Shown piece by piece: positions 46,037-55,612 of a stretch of 63,403 nucleotides of DNA. The DNA comes from JBKQVT01 sp963727245 (GTDB taxonomy: Bacteria; Planctomycetota; Planctomycetia; Pirellulales; Thermoguttaceae): NCBI GenBank assembly GCA_963727245.1, contig CAVSFO010000022.1, positions 1 to 63,403 of the forward strand, read 5' to 3'. Every line of letters begins with the position of its first letter. The first letter of the stretch is position 1. Made by a program: the position numbers and the translations under genes. Under the pieces are notes generated by a model. That model did not search any database, was not told where the DNA came from, and saw only the letters and a program-made list of their open reading frames with translations.

Positions 46037-46273
46037 TCAGACAGTAGCCGTCGGCAGCGGGACCGTCCGCTGGCGGGCGAGATCGGCAGCGTAGGCCATC
46101 GCCGCTTGGATATCCTCAGCCGTCAACGATGGGTAGCTGCGCAAGATTTCAGCAGTGTCCAGCCGGGCGGCAAGGTTATCCAACACCACCGCCACCATGA
46201 CGCGCGTCCCCTTGATGCACGCCTGCCCGTGGCAGACGGCCGGGTCGACGGTGATTCGTTCTCGCCAGTCCAT
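46037..46273 (-). CDS. DUF433 family antitoxin-like protein
   Basis: 78 residues: MDWRERITVDPAVCHGQACI, then KGTRVMVAVVLDNLAARLD and a C-terminal helix LTAEDIQAAMAYAADLA. This is a complete DUF433 winged-helix protein, usually the antitoxin partner of a DUF5615 PIN-like toxin encoded immediately downstream. Here the downstream 190 bp (45844-46036) contain no such gene, so it looks orphaned. GGGAGG seven bases before the ATG supports this start over an ATG 27 bases upstream. Confidence 0.82.
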   Translation of the reverse strand: MDWRERITVDPAVCHGQACIKGTRVMVAVVLDNLAARLDTAEILRSYPSLTAEDIQAAMAYAADLARQRTVPLPTATV

Positions 46274-46681
46274 TTCGACGCCTCCCGTCCAAGAAGTCAC
46301 CTACCGCACAATTCTACCCGCTGCTTCGGGGTCGGCATAGGGAACAAGATCAACCAAGTCTTCGCCGCCTCGGAATGGCGAACAAAAAAGGGAGAAGAAA
46401 CCATTGGACCGAGCCCATCACCCGCGGTCTCGTCTTGAGACCGATCCCATTATACGCTCCTCGGCGATCTTGGCGTCCATGTCCAGCCAGGACGGGAATC
46501 ATAATAATCATAATAATCATACTCCATTTGAGAAATACCGCCCGTTTCTCGGCCGCGTGCCGCGCGCCGCCCTGTCCCCCTCCTTTTCAGCCCTTGCCCG
46601 CGCGGACCGGCCCGCGAATAATGCGTTATTAACAGCGCGGGCTGTTAAAAATAACACCAGGGAAACGAAAGGAGTGTTGCT
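46274..46681. other. 408-bp intergenic region with microsatellite and two small hairpins
   Basis: It contains an AT-rich microsatellite of aataatcat units at 46496-46521, and just before the Cys-rich gene two adjacent perfect stem-loops, aataatgcgttatt (46617-46630) and aacagcgcgggctgtt (46631-46646). The hairpins end about 35 bases before the start codon and could be a leader, operator or terminator. No other gene is apparent. Confidence 0.6.
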
Positions 46682-47211
46682 ATGGCACGTCGCCTGATTG
46701 ATCCGTGGGTCATCGTCGCGGCCCTGATTGTGCTGGTCGGCAGTTCTACCGCCGACGCCGGTCTGTTTTTCGGCCGAGCGAACCGGTGTTGTTGCTCCGC
46801 GTGCGGCTATTCGCGGTGCGGTTGTTCGCGGTGCGGTTGTTCGACGTGTGGATGCTCGACGTGTGGATTTTCCGCCTGCGGATGCTCGTCGTGCGGCATG
46901 CCGGCAAGCAGTTGTTCGTCGTGCGGCGGGACGACTGCACCCATGCAGCCGATGCCGGCGCCGACCTCGGCGCCTGCGCTAACCCCGCCGGCGCCTGCCC
47001 CTAGCGCCGCTGCGCCAGCGCCCCGGTGCCTGGGGGGAAGTCTGCGGCCGCCGGTCCGGTGACGCGGGCGACCTACATGCCGGTGAGCGGGCCGACGGTC
47101 ATCGAGACCGCCGCGCCGGTCTATTGCCAGCCGACGCAGATGTATAACACCGCGGGGGCGAGCAACATGCCGCGCAGCTCGTGGGATTTCGGCCGTTGGC
47201 CGGGGAACTAA
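46682..47211 (+). CDS. Secreted Cys-rich pentapeptide-repeat protein (one frameshift)
   Basis: About 176 residues. A signal peptide (VIVAALIVLVGSSTADAG) is followed by a block of five-residue units C-G-C-S-x: CGYSR, CGCSR, CGCST, CGCST, CGFSA, CGCSS, then CSSCGG, with about 19 cysteines in 50 residues. A Pro/Ala linker follows, and after one extra C near 47018 the tail AAAGPVTRATYMPVSGPTV. The block is a 15-bp tandem repeat at DNA level. AAAGGAG precedes the ATG. I do not recognise a family. A metal-binding or cross-linked surface role is possible but unproven. Confidence 0.7.
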
Positions 47212-47429
47212 GGGTCTTTCGGTTTCGCGCAAAGGCGCCAAGCTGCACCTGAGGAGATGCGACTGAAGAATTGCTTGGCGCCTTTGCGTCTCTGCAACTG
47301 TAGGGTGGGTCGAGCGCAGCGAGCCCCACCAGAATCGGCGAAACATGGCTGGTGGGGCTCGCGACCATGCTTCGCATGGTGCCCCTCGACCCAGCCTACA
47401 CGTTTCCAAGCTTTCGCAGCAGAGGCTCC
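47212..47429. repeat. Inverted repeat GTAGGGTGGGTCGAGCGCAGCG with nested palindrome
   Basis: Left arm tgtagggtgggtcgagcg to ccccaccag (47298-47331) and right arm ctggtggggctcgc to cgacccagcctaca (47349-47400). The right arm carries the palindrome accatgcttcgcatggt (47364-47380) where the left arm has only tgcg. It lies between the Cys-rich gene and the convergent porin gene. Confidence 0.75.
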
Positions 47430-48826
47430 TTAGAACGTCACGACCATGTCCGTGGCCAGCGTCAACTGCTCGCTGCGGTGGCCGTCGCCGAAGGGCAATT
47501 GACCCGCGGGGTCGGGCGAGCCGCTGTACCAGTCGCAGCGGATTTCCGGGCGGACGACCACGTTGGGGCACGGCCGCCAGTTCAGGCCGGTGGTCCACTC
47601 GGTAAACGTCCCCACGAAGCCCGGGCCGCCGGTCCAGCCGTTGTTCACGTTGCCGATGCCCGCCACCGCAACGCCGTCGTCGTCGCGGAACCATTCGATG
47701 CGGGTTCCCACCGACCAGCGTGGATTGATGGTGTAGATCAGGTACTGGGCCAGGCCGTACCAATTGGCGTATCCGTTGGGTCCCGGCTCGCCGCCCATGT
47801 TGTGCTGGGCGACGTAGAGCAGATTCTTGCTGAGTTGTTGTTTCAGGTAGAGGGCGTAATCGTAGCGATTGACGGAATCGGCGATAAACTGCGGGCCGGT
47901 GTCGATCTCGAAGGACAGGCTGGTGGTGTTGCTGTCGTTGTGCCACTTGGCGCCGCCGAGGAAGTTGAGGTCCCCGCTGTCGTCCGAGAAGACCGCCCAG
48001 CCGCGGTTGAACCCGCCGTTGACGCTCCAATTCTCCGAGAGCTTGTAATCGGCCTGAACCCCGGTCACCAGCACCGCTTCCGCGTACGCGATTTCATAGC
48101 TGTGGGAATAGAAGAAGTTGCCCGGAGCGGGCACGACTTCGTAGCCCATCAAGGCGGCATAGTGGCCGATCTTGACGGTCAGGTCGTTCCAGCCCACCTC
48201 GGCGTAGAACTGCGGCATGCAGAATCCGTAGAGATCATTGGGGTTGTTGATTTTCGTTTCCAGTCCCACCGTGTCGCCGTAGCGCCAATCGGTCCCGTAG
48301 AGCATGTCAATCCGCCCGCCGATGTCGAAGCCGCAACCGTCCGTCTTTACCGGCTTGGCCAGGGTGAGCCAGCCCTGGTTCAACTCGTAGTCATTGCTGC
48401 GGTCATTGGTGGCCACAGGGCCATTCGTTCCGTCCGCCGGGCTGAGCGTGTTGATCGTGACGCCTTGTTCCAGCCAGCCGCTGGCGTTGATGCCGAGGCT
48501 CTGCAAGACGCACGGTTGCGGCAGCGTCCAGGGCTTGGGCCCCGCATCGGCGGCCGGGGCCGCGGCCGGCGCTGGGCGCCCGCCCCTTGGGCATCCTGCA
48601 GCGTCGGCGGCGTCGCCGCAGGGGGCTGGCCGGCGGGAGTTTCGTTAGCCACGGTGCTGGCCGCGACGACAGCGGAGACTTCGTCACCTGCTGTCTGAGG
48701 ATACGCGAGCCCGGCATCCGCATTGCCACTCGCCGCCGACGGGGCCGTCGCGGCGGCGTTGTCGGCGCTGGCAGGAGTTGCCCAGAGTCCCATCACAACG
48801 GCCGCCAAGAGCAACTCGATCTTCAT
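47430..48826 (-). CDS. Outer-membrane beta-barrel porin-like protein (one frameshift)
   Basis: About 465 residues. A signal peptide (MKIELLLAAVVMGLWATPAS) and an Ala/Pro-rich spacer are followed, after one extra base near 48575, by a barrel: LGINASGWLEQGVTIN, GGRIDMLYGTDWRYGDT, FYAEVGWNDLTVKIGHYA, alternating strands throughout, and the end LTLATDMVVTF with a terminal Phe. This matches the BBP2/putative beta-barrel porin-2 group common in planctomycetes. The second ATG is chosen because AAGGAGG lies eight bases before it. It is likely a passive or nutrient pore in the outer membrane. Confidence 0.82.
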
Positions 48827-49232
48827 CTCCATCCCCTCCTTGAGATTTATCAGTTGATGCGCGATTCAGATAGGAAGCAGCAGGCCGGCCCTGGCCAATC
48901 GCAAGTGTCCGCTGGGCGTCGCCCGGAAGCGCACCCCGCTGCCCCACATGTCACAAAATCGGCCACGTTTATCCGCGTTTCTTAGCTGAATCGCTATCGG
49001 CGGCACGCCGTGTTTAACAGATAAAACGCCTATAATCGGGAGGCTTGCCGCCCTGGTGAAGCCTGGGTAAGTCGTGATTTGCCGATTGGTGAAGATTTGC
49101 CGCGCGGGCGATCGCCACGTAGCCACCCGACGGCCGCTTTTCGCAACCCGGACGGGGTGGTAGAATGACCGCGCAGTGCGGCGGGGTCGTCGCCAACGCC
49201 ATCAAGACCTTGAGAAAACAGGAGCGTAGATT
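48827..49232. other. 400-bp divergent intergenic region, no feature recognised
   Basis: The gap between the porin start and the DinB-like gene. I see no repeat family, tRNA or convincing open frame in it. AT-richer parts at 48840-48875 and 48990-49080 may carry the two divergent promoters, but no boxes can be assigned with confidence. Confidence 0.5.
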
Positions 49233-49721
49233 ATGACTCCCCAAGAAGTTTTGCAGCGGTCGGTCGAGTCGGGTCATGCTTTCACGCGGGCCCAGCTTAA
49301 CGATCTGAGCGATGCCGAGTTGTTGGTCCGTCCGGTGCCCGGCGCCAATCACATTGCCTGGCAGCTTGGGCACATGATCGCCGGCACGCACCGTATGTTG
49401 ACCGCCCTGGGACACAAGGCGCCGGCCCTGCCGGAGGGCTTCGAGGCAGCCTATACGCGCGAGACGGCCCGGTCGGACGATCCGGCCAAGTTTCTCACGA
49501 AGGCCGAGTATCTTGCCCTGGCGGAGCAAATGAGGGTGGCCTCGCTGGCCGCCATCGCCGCCACGCCGGACAGCGCGCTGGAGACCCCCGGCCCCGAACG
49601 GACGCGCCATTTCCTCCCCACCGTGGCCGCCGTGCTGGCTGCCTTGGGCGGGCACTGGCTGATGCACGCCAGCCAGTTCGTCGTCGTCCGCCGCAAGCTC
49701 GGCAAACCACTGCTGTTTTGA
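49233..49721 (+). CDS. DinB-family protein
   Basis: 162 residues forming a four-helix bundle. The DinB metal-site histidines appear in NHIAWQLGHMIAGTHRML and in GGHWLMHASQFVVVRRKLG near the C-terminus. CAGGAG ten bases before the ATG supports the start. DinB/YfiT proteins are often metal-dependent thiol (bacillithiol, mycothiol) transferases, but most members have no proven activity. Confidence 0.85.
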   Translation: MTPQEVLQRSVESGHAFTRAQLNDLSDAELLVRPVPGANHIAWQLGHMIAGTHRMLTALGHKAPALPEGFEAAYTRETARSDDPAKFLTKAEYLALAEQMRVASLAAIAATPDSALETPGPERTRHFLPTVAAVLAALGGHWLMHASQFVVVRRKLGKPLLF

Positions 49722-49731
49722 CATGCCCGCC

Positions 49732-49900
49732 GGGGACTGGTCCATTTTTCGGCGACAAGTCGCTTTTCGCCGACAGATGAATGGCCGAAAACATGGACCT
49801 GTCCCCTTGGACGGCGCAAGGGGGACAGTCCCATTTTCGCGGCGAAAATGCCTGTTTGTAAAGCAACGCTGTCCGCGCCGCGAAAATCGGGACAGTCCCC
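49732..49900. repeat. GGGGACAGTCCC elements, copies F1 and F2 in tandem
   Basis: F1 (49732-49806) has arms ggggactggtccatttttcg and cgaaaacatggacctgtcccc. F2 (49821-49900) has arms ggggacagtcccattttcg and cgaaaatcgggacagtcccc around a 40-base loop. F2 closely resembles copy A, sharing the loop segment cctgtttgta/cctgttggca. Confidence 0.8.
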
Positions 49901-49936
49901 TGGGCACCTTGGGGAGATGGCTACGGTGAGGGCGAT

Positions 49937-52281
49937 TTGAGTCACTTCGACCAGCGGGCACTGCTCTGCTCCTGCCGCGAGACGCTCAGCAGTCTTGCCG
50001 AAGGTCTTCTGCGCGACCGCCAGGATCGGCTCGGACGGGGCGGGCCGCCCAGCGAGGAAGAACTGGCCGCGCTGCTGGCGGCCGGCCTCACGCTCGAATA
50101 TCGGCTGCTCCTGTTGCTCTTCGCCGAGGCCCGGCAACTCGGGCCGGCGGCGGCCGAGGCCAATCGCGCCAGCCGTCTCACGGTGGTTGCCCGGGAAATC
50201 GCCGCCGCGGCCGGCAGCGATCCGCGCCTGGCCGCCCGGCGGACCACGGCGGCCTACAGCCGGACCGGCAACGGCCTCTGGGACCGGTTGGCCGGCTGGC
50301 TGGCCCCCGCCGGGGGCGCATCGCTGTTTTCGCCTGCCCTCTGTTCGTCTTGCGAAAATGGGACTGCCTCGGCCGCGTCGCCGGGAAGTGCCTTTCTAGT
50401 GGAACACCGCGTGGCGGATCGCTTTCTGGCCGCGGCCATCGACGGACTCGCCCGGCAGCGCGACCCGGCCAGCGGCGCCCTGGTGGCGGTCGATTATCGG
50501 TCGGCGGACGTTCGCCGTCTTGGCCAGGTGCATGAAGGCCTGGCGCAGTGCAAGCTCGCCTGGAGGCCGGCCAAGGCCAAGGGGGCCGGCGCCAGGCGGA
50601 CCGATGCCAAGGGGACAGTCCCATTTTCGCTGCACGAAAATCGGGACAGTCCCCGCGCGAAAATCAGGACAGTCCCCGGGATGATTTTCGGCTTGTCCTC
50701 GTCCACAACAAGGTGGGGCGCAAGGCGGCCGGCTCTTTCTATACGCCGGAGCCCATCGTGCGCGAGATCGTCGCGCACACCATCGGTCCGATGATGGACC
50801 GCAAGCTTGCCGCCATTGGGCGGGCTTCGGACAGCCGCGCGGCTGCGCCGTGCGAGATCGTGGAAAAGTTACTGGATTTCCGCGTGCTCGACCCGGCCAT
50901 GGGGAGCGGATACTTCCTGCTGGCGGCGGCCGATTTCATCACCGCGCGGATCGAGCGGTTTCTGGGCGACGCCGCCGTGGTCCGGCCGCTCCTGAAGCAG
51001 CGCGTGGTGGAGCGTTGCCTCTACGGCGTCGATCTGGATCCGTGGGCCGCGGAGTTGGCCAAGGCCAGCCTGTGGCTCGATTCGGCCCTGCCAGACGAGC
51101 GGGAAACGGAGATCTGGGAACGGGCGGCGCCGCTTGCCAGCCTGGATCAACACCTGCGCTGCGGCGATGCCCTGGTCGGCAGCACGCTGGAAGAGCTTGG
51201 CGGCAAGTTCGACGTCGTGATCGGCAATCCGCCGTACCGGGGTGTCCGCACGGGAACGATCGACCGTGCCTGGGCCGCTTCGATCACCACGCGCTACGCC
51301 GCGGCCCGGCGGAACTGGGACCTGGCGGCCGTCTTCCTGGAACGGAGTTTGGCGGTGGCCAAAGCGGAGTCGGCCTGCGGCTTCATCGTGCCGTCGCGCA
51401 TCTGCAGCAACCGCGACTTCGCCCCCCTGCGCGACTTGATCTTTGCCGCCGGCGGCCCCGACGTGGTGATCGATTGCGGGGCGGCCTTCGACGATCCCGC
51501 CGTGCTGGCCTCGATCGTGACCGTGGTGCGTCCGCCGCGGTCGGACCTGGTGCGCCTGGGGCGGCGGGGAGACGGCCCGGGCGGGCGCACCTGGGAGGTG
51601 CCGCGGGCGGTGCTGCGGTCGCTGCCCGATCGGCCCCTGCTGACGACGCTCCAGCCGGACGACCTGGCCGTCTTCCAGCGGCTTCAAGCGGCGCCGTGCC
51701 GGCTGGGCCAGTTGGCCGCCGTCATCCGCGGCATGGAGTGCGGCGTCAACGATCCCCATATCCGCCGCCGCCGGCACGCCGGCTGGCTGCCGGTCATTTC
51801 CGGCCAGTCGGTCCACGAGTTCCGCATCGAGTCGCAGGGGCTGTACATGCCGCCAGGGCTGCAACCGGCGGCCAAGTACAAGCGGCGCGAACTGTTCGAG
51901 ACCGCGCCGAAACTGCTCGTGCGTTTCGTCGCTCCGCACCCCGTCGCGGCGGTGGACCTGCGGGGCTACGTCAGTTGCAACACGGTCTACAACATCATTC
52001 TCCGGCGCCCTTCGCCGGAGGCCTATGCGGCGCTGGCGTGTCTGCTGAACAGCCGGCCGCTGCGTTGGTGGTTCGTCCGGGCCTTCAACAGCGAGGAACG
52101 CCTCTTCCCGCACATCCAGAAGTACCAACTCGAACAGATTCCGCTGCCGGCGTTGGACGGCACGGACCGGTGCATCGCGGAGTTGGCCCGCTTGGGCCAG
52201 GCCGCCGCCGACGGCACGATCGATTGGGAAGCCATCCATGCGGCGTGTTTGGGGGCCCTCGGGGTTAAGGATGAAGGATGA
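49937..52281 (+). CDS. Eco57I-like N6-adenine DNA methylase, interrupted by a repeat element
   Basis: The N-terminal frame (about 220 residues, DQRALLCSCRETLSSLAEGL to RRLGQVHEGLAQCKL) resembles the helical N-terminus of type IIG methylases. The C-terminal frame starts VHNKVGRKAAGSFYTPEPIV, has SAM loop VLDPAMGSGYFLLAA, catalytic VVIGNPPYRGVRTG and a target-recognition-like region ending near HIQKYQLEQIPLPALDG. The two parts are in different frames, and the junction coincides with a GGGGACAGTCCC element at 50611-50677. No nuclease domain is obvious. It is either a pseudogene or a methylase tolerating the insert plus a sequencing indel. The last residues (GVKDEG) come from a heptamer repeat. 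Confidence 0.75.
50611..50677. repeat. GGGGACAGTCCC element, copy G, inside a coding region
   Basis: The 44-bp form ggggacagtcccattttcg / cgaaaatcgggacagtcccc is followed by an extra half-copy gcgcgaaaatcaggacagtcc. It lies in the linker between the helical N-terminus and the catalytic domain of the methylase gene. Confidence 0.85.
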
Positions 52282-52475
52282 AGGATTAAGGATAAAGGAT
52301 GAAGGATGAAGAGTCGCGCCGTCTGCCGTCCGCCTTCCCCCTTCCGCCTTCCCCCTTCATCCTTGCGTGACCCGGCCTTGTTTCCGACGGCATTTCCGAT
52401 TAGTATGGGTTAAGGTTTTGCCGATGTAGGTTTACTGGCTTTCCAATTTTTTCTATTTTTACAAGGATTTTCTGA
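52266..52475. repeat. AAGGATG heptamer repeats and pyrimidine-rich tract
   Basis: About six heptamers (aaggatgaaggatgaagg and variants) at 52266-52310 overlap the end of the methylase gene and are followed by ccgccttcccccttccgcc at about 52330-52357. The AT-rich stretch 52395-52465 just before prc may hold its promoter. Confidence 0.7.
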
Positions 52476-54566
52476 ATGGCATATTTCGTCGCTCCCGCAC
52501 GTCGCTACGGGCTGGCCGTTTTGCTGTTGGCAGCGTGGGTTCTTTTGGGCTCTGGCACGGCGGTTTGGGCCGATCCGGTGGGTCCGACTGCGGCCGACCA
52601 TAACGTGACCATTGCCGTCACCTATGCATTGCCGCGCGAGCATCTGCTGCGGCATCCTCTGGACCGGGAGATTTCCCAGCGCTGCTTCAAGACGTTTCTG
52701 CGCGAGCTGGACCCGATGAAGGTTTACTTTTATCAGTCCGACGTCGACGAGTTCGCCAAGTCGCGCGACGTGCTGGCGGCGGAAGCCAGCGATAACGGCG
52801 ACATCAGCTTCGCCTACAGGGTGTTCGATCGCCTGCTGGCGCGCGTGGACGAGCGGGTCAAGATGATCGATCAGTTGCTGAAGACGCCGCAGGACTTCAC
52901 GCTTGACGAAGAGTTGGTCAAGGACAAGGACTTGGCGACCTATGCGAAGACGGAGGCCGAAGCCTGGGACCGCTGGCGGAAGCGGATCAAGTACGACCTG
53001 CTGCTGCTGAAGGCCGACAGCGCCGACCCGAAGGCAGCGAAGAAGGACCCCTTCGAGGGGAAGACGCCGCAGGAGCGGCTGACCCAGCGCTATCACAGCT
53101 TCGCCAAGCGGCTGCACCAGACCAGCAGCGATGAGCTGCTGGAGATGTATCTGACGTCGCTCACCACGTCGCTGGATCCGCACACCGACTACATGTCGCC
53201 CAGCTCGCTGGAGAACTTCGAGATCATGATGCGGCTGAACCTGGAAGGGATCGGGGCCTCGCTGCAGGGCGCCGACGGCTACACGGTGGTGAAGAAGATC
53301 ATCCCCGGCGGCGCGGCGGCCAAGGAAGGCCACCTCAAGCTGGAGGACAAGGTCATCGCCGTCGCCGAGGGGAAGACCGGCGAGTGGGTCGACGTCGTCG
53401 ACATGAAGCTCAACGACGTGGTCAAGTTGATCCGGGGCAAGCCGGGCACGATCGTCCGCCTCCAGGTCCTCCCCATGCACAGCAACGTGCCGAAGGTCGT
53501 CGAGATCACCCGCGCACGGATCGAGCTCAAGGACAGCGAGGCGCAGGGCACGATCTTCGACGCCGGCCGCAAGGCCAGCGGGCAGCCGTACAAAGTCGGC
53601 GTCATCGACTTGCCCAGCTTCTACATGGACATGAACGGGGCGCGGCAGGGCCGCAGCGACTTCAAGAGCACCACCCGCGACGTCCACCGCATCCTCGACG
53701 ACTTCAAGAAAAACGGCGTCGACGCCGTGATCATCGACTTGCGTCTCAACGGCGGCGGCTCGCTGACCGAAGCGATCAGCCTCACCGGCCTGTTTCTCTA
53801 CGACGGCCCGGTGGTGCAGGTTAAGGACGGCGACGGCCGAGTCATTCCCTACACCGACCCGGACCCCACCATCGCTTGGGCGGGGCCGCTGGTCGTGCTG
53901 ACCAGCAAGTTCAGCGCCAGCGCCAGCGAGATTTTCGCCGGCGCCATCCAGGACTACGGCCGCGGCCTGATCGTCGGCGACCACTCCACCCACGGCAAGG
54001 GGACGGTGCAAAGCCTGAGCGAGATCGGCGAACGGCTGCTGGGCGTGCCGAATTCGCCCCAGATGGGCGCCTTGAAGATCACCGTGCAACAGTTCTATCG
54101 CCCCAAGGGCGACAGCACCCAGAAACGCGGCGTCCTGGCCGACGTCGAGCTCCCCTCGCTCACCACGCACCTCGACGTGGGCGAGTCGGACCTGGATTAT
54201 CCGATCGCTTTCGATCACGTCGAGGCGCAGCCCTTAACGCCCTTCAACTACGTCAATCCCACGGTCGTGGACCAGCTCCGCCGCCTCTCCGAACAGCGCT
54301 GCAAGGCCTCGGACAAATTCCAGAAGGTCCTCCGCAACATCGCCCGCTACCAGGAGTGGAAGGCCAAGAAGTACGAAACCCTCAACGAGGCCAAGTTCCT
54401 CAAGGAGCGCGCCGAACTCGACGCCGACAAGGAAGAAGAGAAGGTGCTGGACCAACTGAACGATCCCACCGGCACGGCCACCAAGCGCGACTTTTATCTC
54501 GACGAGGTCCTGGCCATCACGACCGACTACCTCAGCTTGCTGAAACAGGTGGCCAAGGCCAACTGA
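52476..54566 (+). CDS. prc: C-terminal (tail-specific) processing protease, S41 family
   Basis: 696 residues with an N-terminal signal or anchor (YGLAVLLLAAWVLLGSGTAV). A long helical N-domain (to about 210) precedes a PDZ domain at about 240-330 (EGIGASLQGADGYTVVKKI) and the S41 protease core: VIIDLRLNGGGSLTEAI, the nucleophile serine in SKFSASASEIFAGAIQDYG and the lysine in DHSTHGKGTVQ. A C-terminal DUF3340-like domain follows (FNYVNPTVVDQLRRLS). It degrades or trims periplasmic proteins from their C-termini. The frame is intact and the length is normal for Prc. Confidence 0.93.
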   Translation: MAYFVAPARRYGLAVLLLAAWVLLGSGTAVWADPVGPTAADHNVTIAVTYALPREHLLRHPLDREISQRCFKTFLRELDPMKVYFYQSDVDEFAKSRDVLAAEASDNGDISFAYRVFDRLLARVDERVKMIDQLLKTPQDFTLDEELVKDKDLATYAKTEAEAWDRWRKRIKYDLLLLKADSADPKAAKKDPFEGKTPQERLTQRYHSFAKRLHQTSSDELLEMYLTSLTTSLDPHTDYMSPSSLENFEIMMRLNLEGIGASLQGADGYTVVKKIIPGGAAAKEGHLKLEDKVIAVAEGKTGEWVDVVDMKLNDVVKLIRGKPGTIVRLQVLPMHSNVPKVVEITRARIELKDSEAQGTIFDAGRKASGQPYKVGVIDLPSFYMDMNGARQGRSDFKSTTRDVHRILDDFKKNGVDAVIIDLRLNGGGSLTEAISLTGLFLYDGPVVQVKDGDGRVIPYTDPDPTIAWAGPLVVLTSKFSASASEIFAGAIQDYGRGLIVGDHSTHGKGTVQSLSEIGERLLGVPNSPQMGALKITVQQFYRPKGDSTQKRGVLADVELPSLTTHLDVGESDLDYPIAFDHVEAQPLTPFNYVNPTVVDQLRRLSEQRCKASDKFQKVLRNIARYQEWKAKKYETLNEAKFLKERAELDADKEEEKVLDQLNDPTGTATKRDFYLDEVLAITTDYLSLLKQVAKAN

Positions 54567-54709
54567 CACGCAAGGCGGAAGGGGGAAGGCGGAAGGCGAA
54601 ACGAAGGACTGGAGCCGGGGGCGTGAGCCCCCGGATAACCCGGCAGCACCACGACGCCACTCAATTGAGGCGGAAGGCGGAAACGCCGTGTGCCGCTAAG
54701 CTCTAAGAA
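54567..54709. repeat. Dispersed GGGGGC-GCCCCC repeat, second copy
   Basis: Plus-strand gccgggggcgtgagcccc then cggataacccggcagcacc (54616-54655) is the same unit as on the minus strand at 16310-16366. It is flanked on both sides by ggcggaagg low-complexity units. Confidence 0.75.
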
Positions 54710-55546
54710 CTAAGTTCTCAGCCCTTCTTCCGCCGTCCAGGCGGTGAATCGCACCAGCACGCTGGCCGCGTCGGCCGCGGCGGTGGCCAGCTTCAAGTCC
54801 AGCCGCACGCCGTGGGGCAGGAGTTGGGCCGTCCGGATCCGCGCCGGCGGACCGTCCAGTTGCTCCAGCGACCACTCCGGCGTCTGGGCGAAGGGCGGAC
54901 AGAACGCCACGTGGACGACGCCGGACCGCTGCCCGGCCTCCAGCCGCAGCCGCACCCAGCCGGAAAGCCGCTGCGAGCCATCGGCATCCTGGCTCAAGGT
55001 AAGCTTTTGCAGGACGTTCTCCGCCGGAACGGCATCCTCTTGGGCCTTCTCGCCCGGCAAATCAGCGCCGCGTGCCACGTCCGGCGGCGACGGCAGTAGC
55101 AGCGATTGGGCCGGATCGACACGCCAGCGGGGCACTGCTGGGCTTGCCGGCTGCGGTCGCCGACGGCGCAGCAGCAGGCCGGCCCACGCCCAGCCTTCTT
55201 CCCCGGCCAGGATGGCCCAGAACAGCAGCAGTCCGGCCCGTGGGCTGCCGGGCAGCCAGAGGGCCAATGCCAGCAGCAGCACGGCCGCCGAGAGGAGCAG
55301 ATGCCATCGCACCGGCCGTCGGCCGCAGCGGGCCACCGCCGCCACGCCGGCCAGCGATGCGCCGACGAGCACCATAGCCGCCGGCCCCAGCGGGGAACTC
55401 AGCGCCCCGGCCAACCGCCGCCAGGCGACCAGCAGGGCCACCAGCGCCAGCAAGCCGAGCAGCCCGGCAGCCGAGCATTGCCGCAGTTGCGCCGCCGGCT
55501 GGGGCAGCCTCGGGGCGAGCTGGGTCTGGCGAGACATGGTCGTCAT
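54710..55546 (-). CDS. Multi-span membrane protein of unknown function
   Basis: 278 residues from ATG 55546 (MTTMSRQTQLAPRLPQ); the ATG nine bases later may be the true start given the AGG position. About four hydrophobic segments lie between residues 20 and 140 (LLGLLALVALLVAWRRLAG, AAMVLVGASLAGVAAVAR, LLLSAAVLLLALALWLPG, AGLLLFWAILAGEEGWAWAG). A soluble C-terminal domain follows (LSGWVRLRLEAGQRSGVVHV, GVRLDLKLATAAADAAS). I do not recognise a family. It is 52 bp downstream of metK on the same strand. Confidence 0.65.
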   Translation of the reverse strand: MTTMSRQTQLAPRLPQPAAQLRQCSAAGLLGLLALVALLVAWRRLAGALSSPLGPAAMVLVGASLAGVAAVARCGRRPVRWHLLLSAAVLLLALALWLPGSPRAGLLLFWAILAGEEGWAWAGLLLRRRRPQPASPAVPRWRVDPAQSLLLPSPPDVARGADLPGEKAQEDAVPAENVLQKLTLSQDADGSQRLSGWVRLRLEAGQRSGVVHVAFCPPFAQTPEWSLEQLDGPPARIRTAQLLPHGVRLDLKLATAAADAASVLVRFTAWTAEEGLRT

Positions 55547-55612
55547 CCTGACGCGGCGAAACCGCAAGCGAAAAAACACGCCCCTGCGAACCCAATCCCT
55601 AATCCCTGCTTC
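55547..55612. repeat. GCGAAACCGCAAGCG and AATCCCT repeats next to metK end
   Basis: The gap holds ggcgaaaccgcaagcg (55555-55570) and aatccctaatccctg (55592-55606). The first motif recurs near 8188, 35771 and 40362; the second near 9405, 22723 (inverted) and 35802. Both lie at gene boundaries each time. Confidence 0.75.

Noticed and set aside
52266..52310. CRISPR or origin iterons in AAGGATG heptamers
   Set aside because: Units are seven bases, contiguous and degenerate; no cas, rep or parA genes lie nearby.
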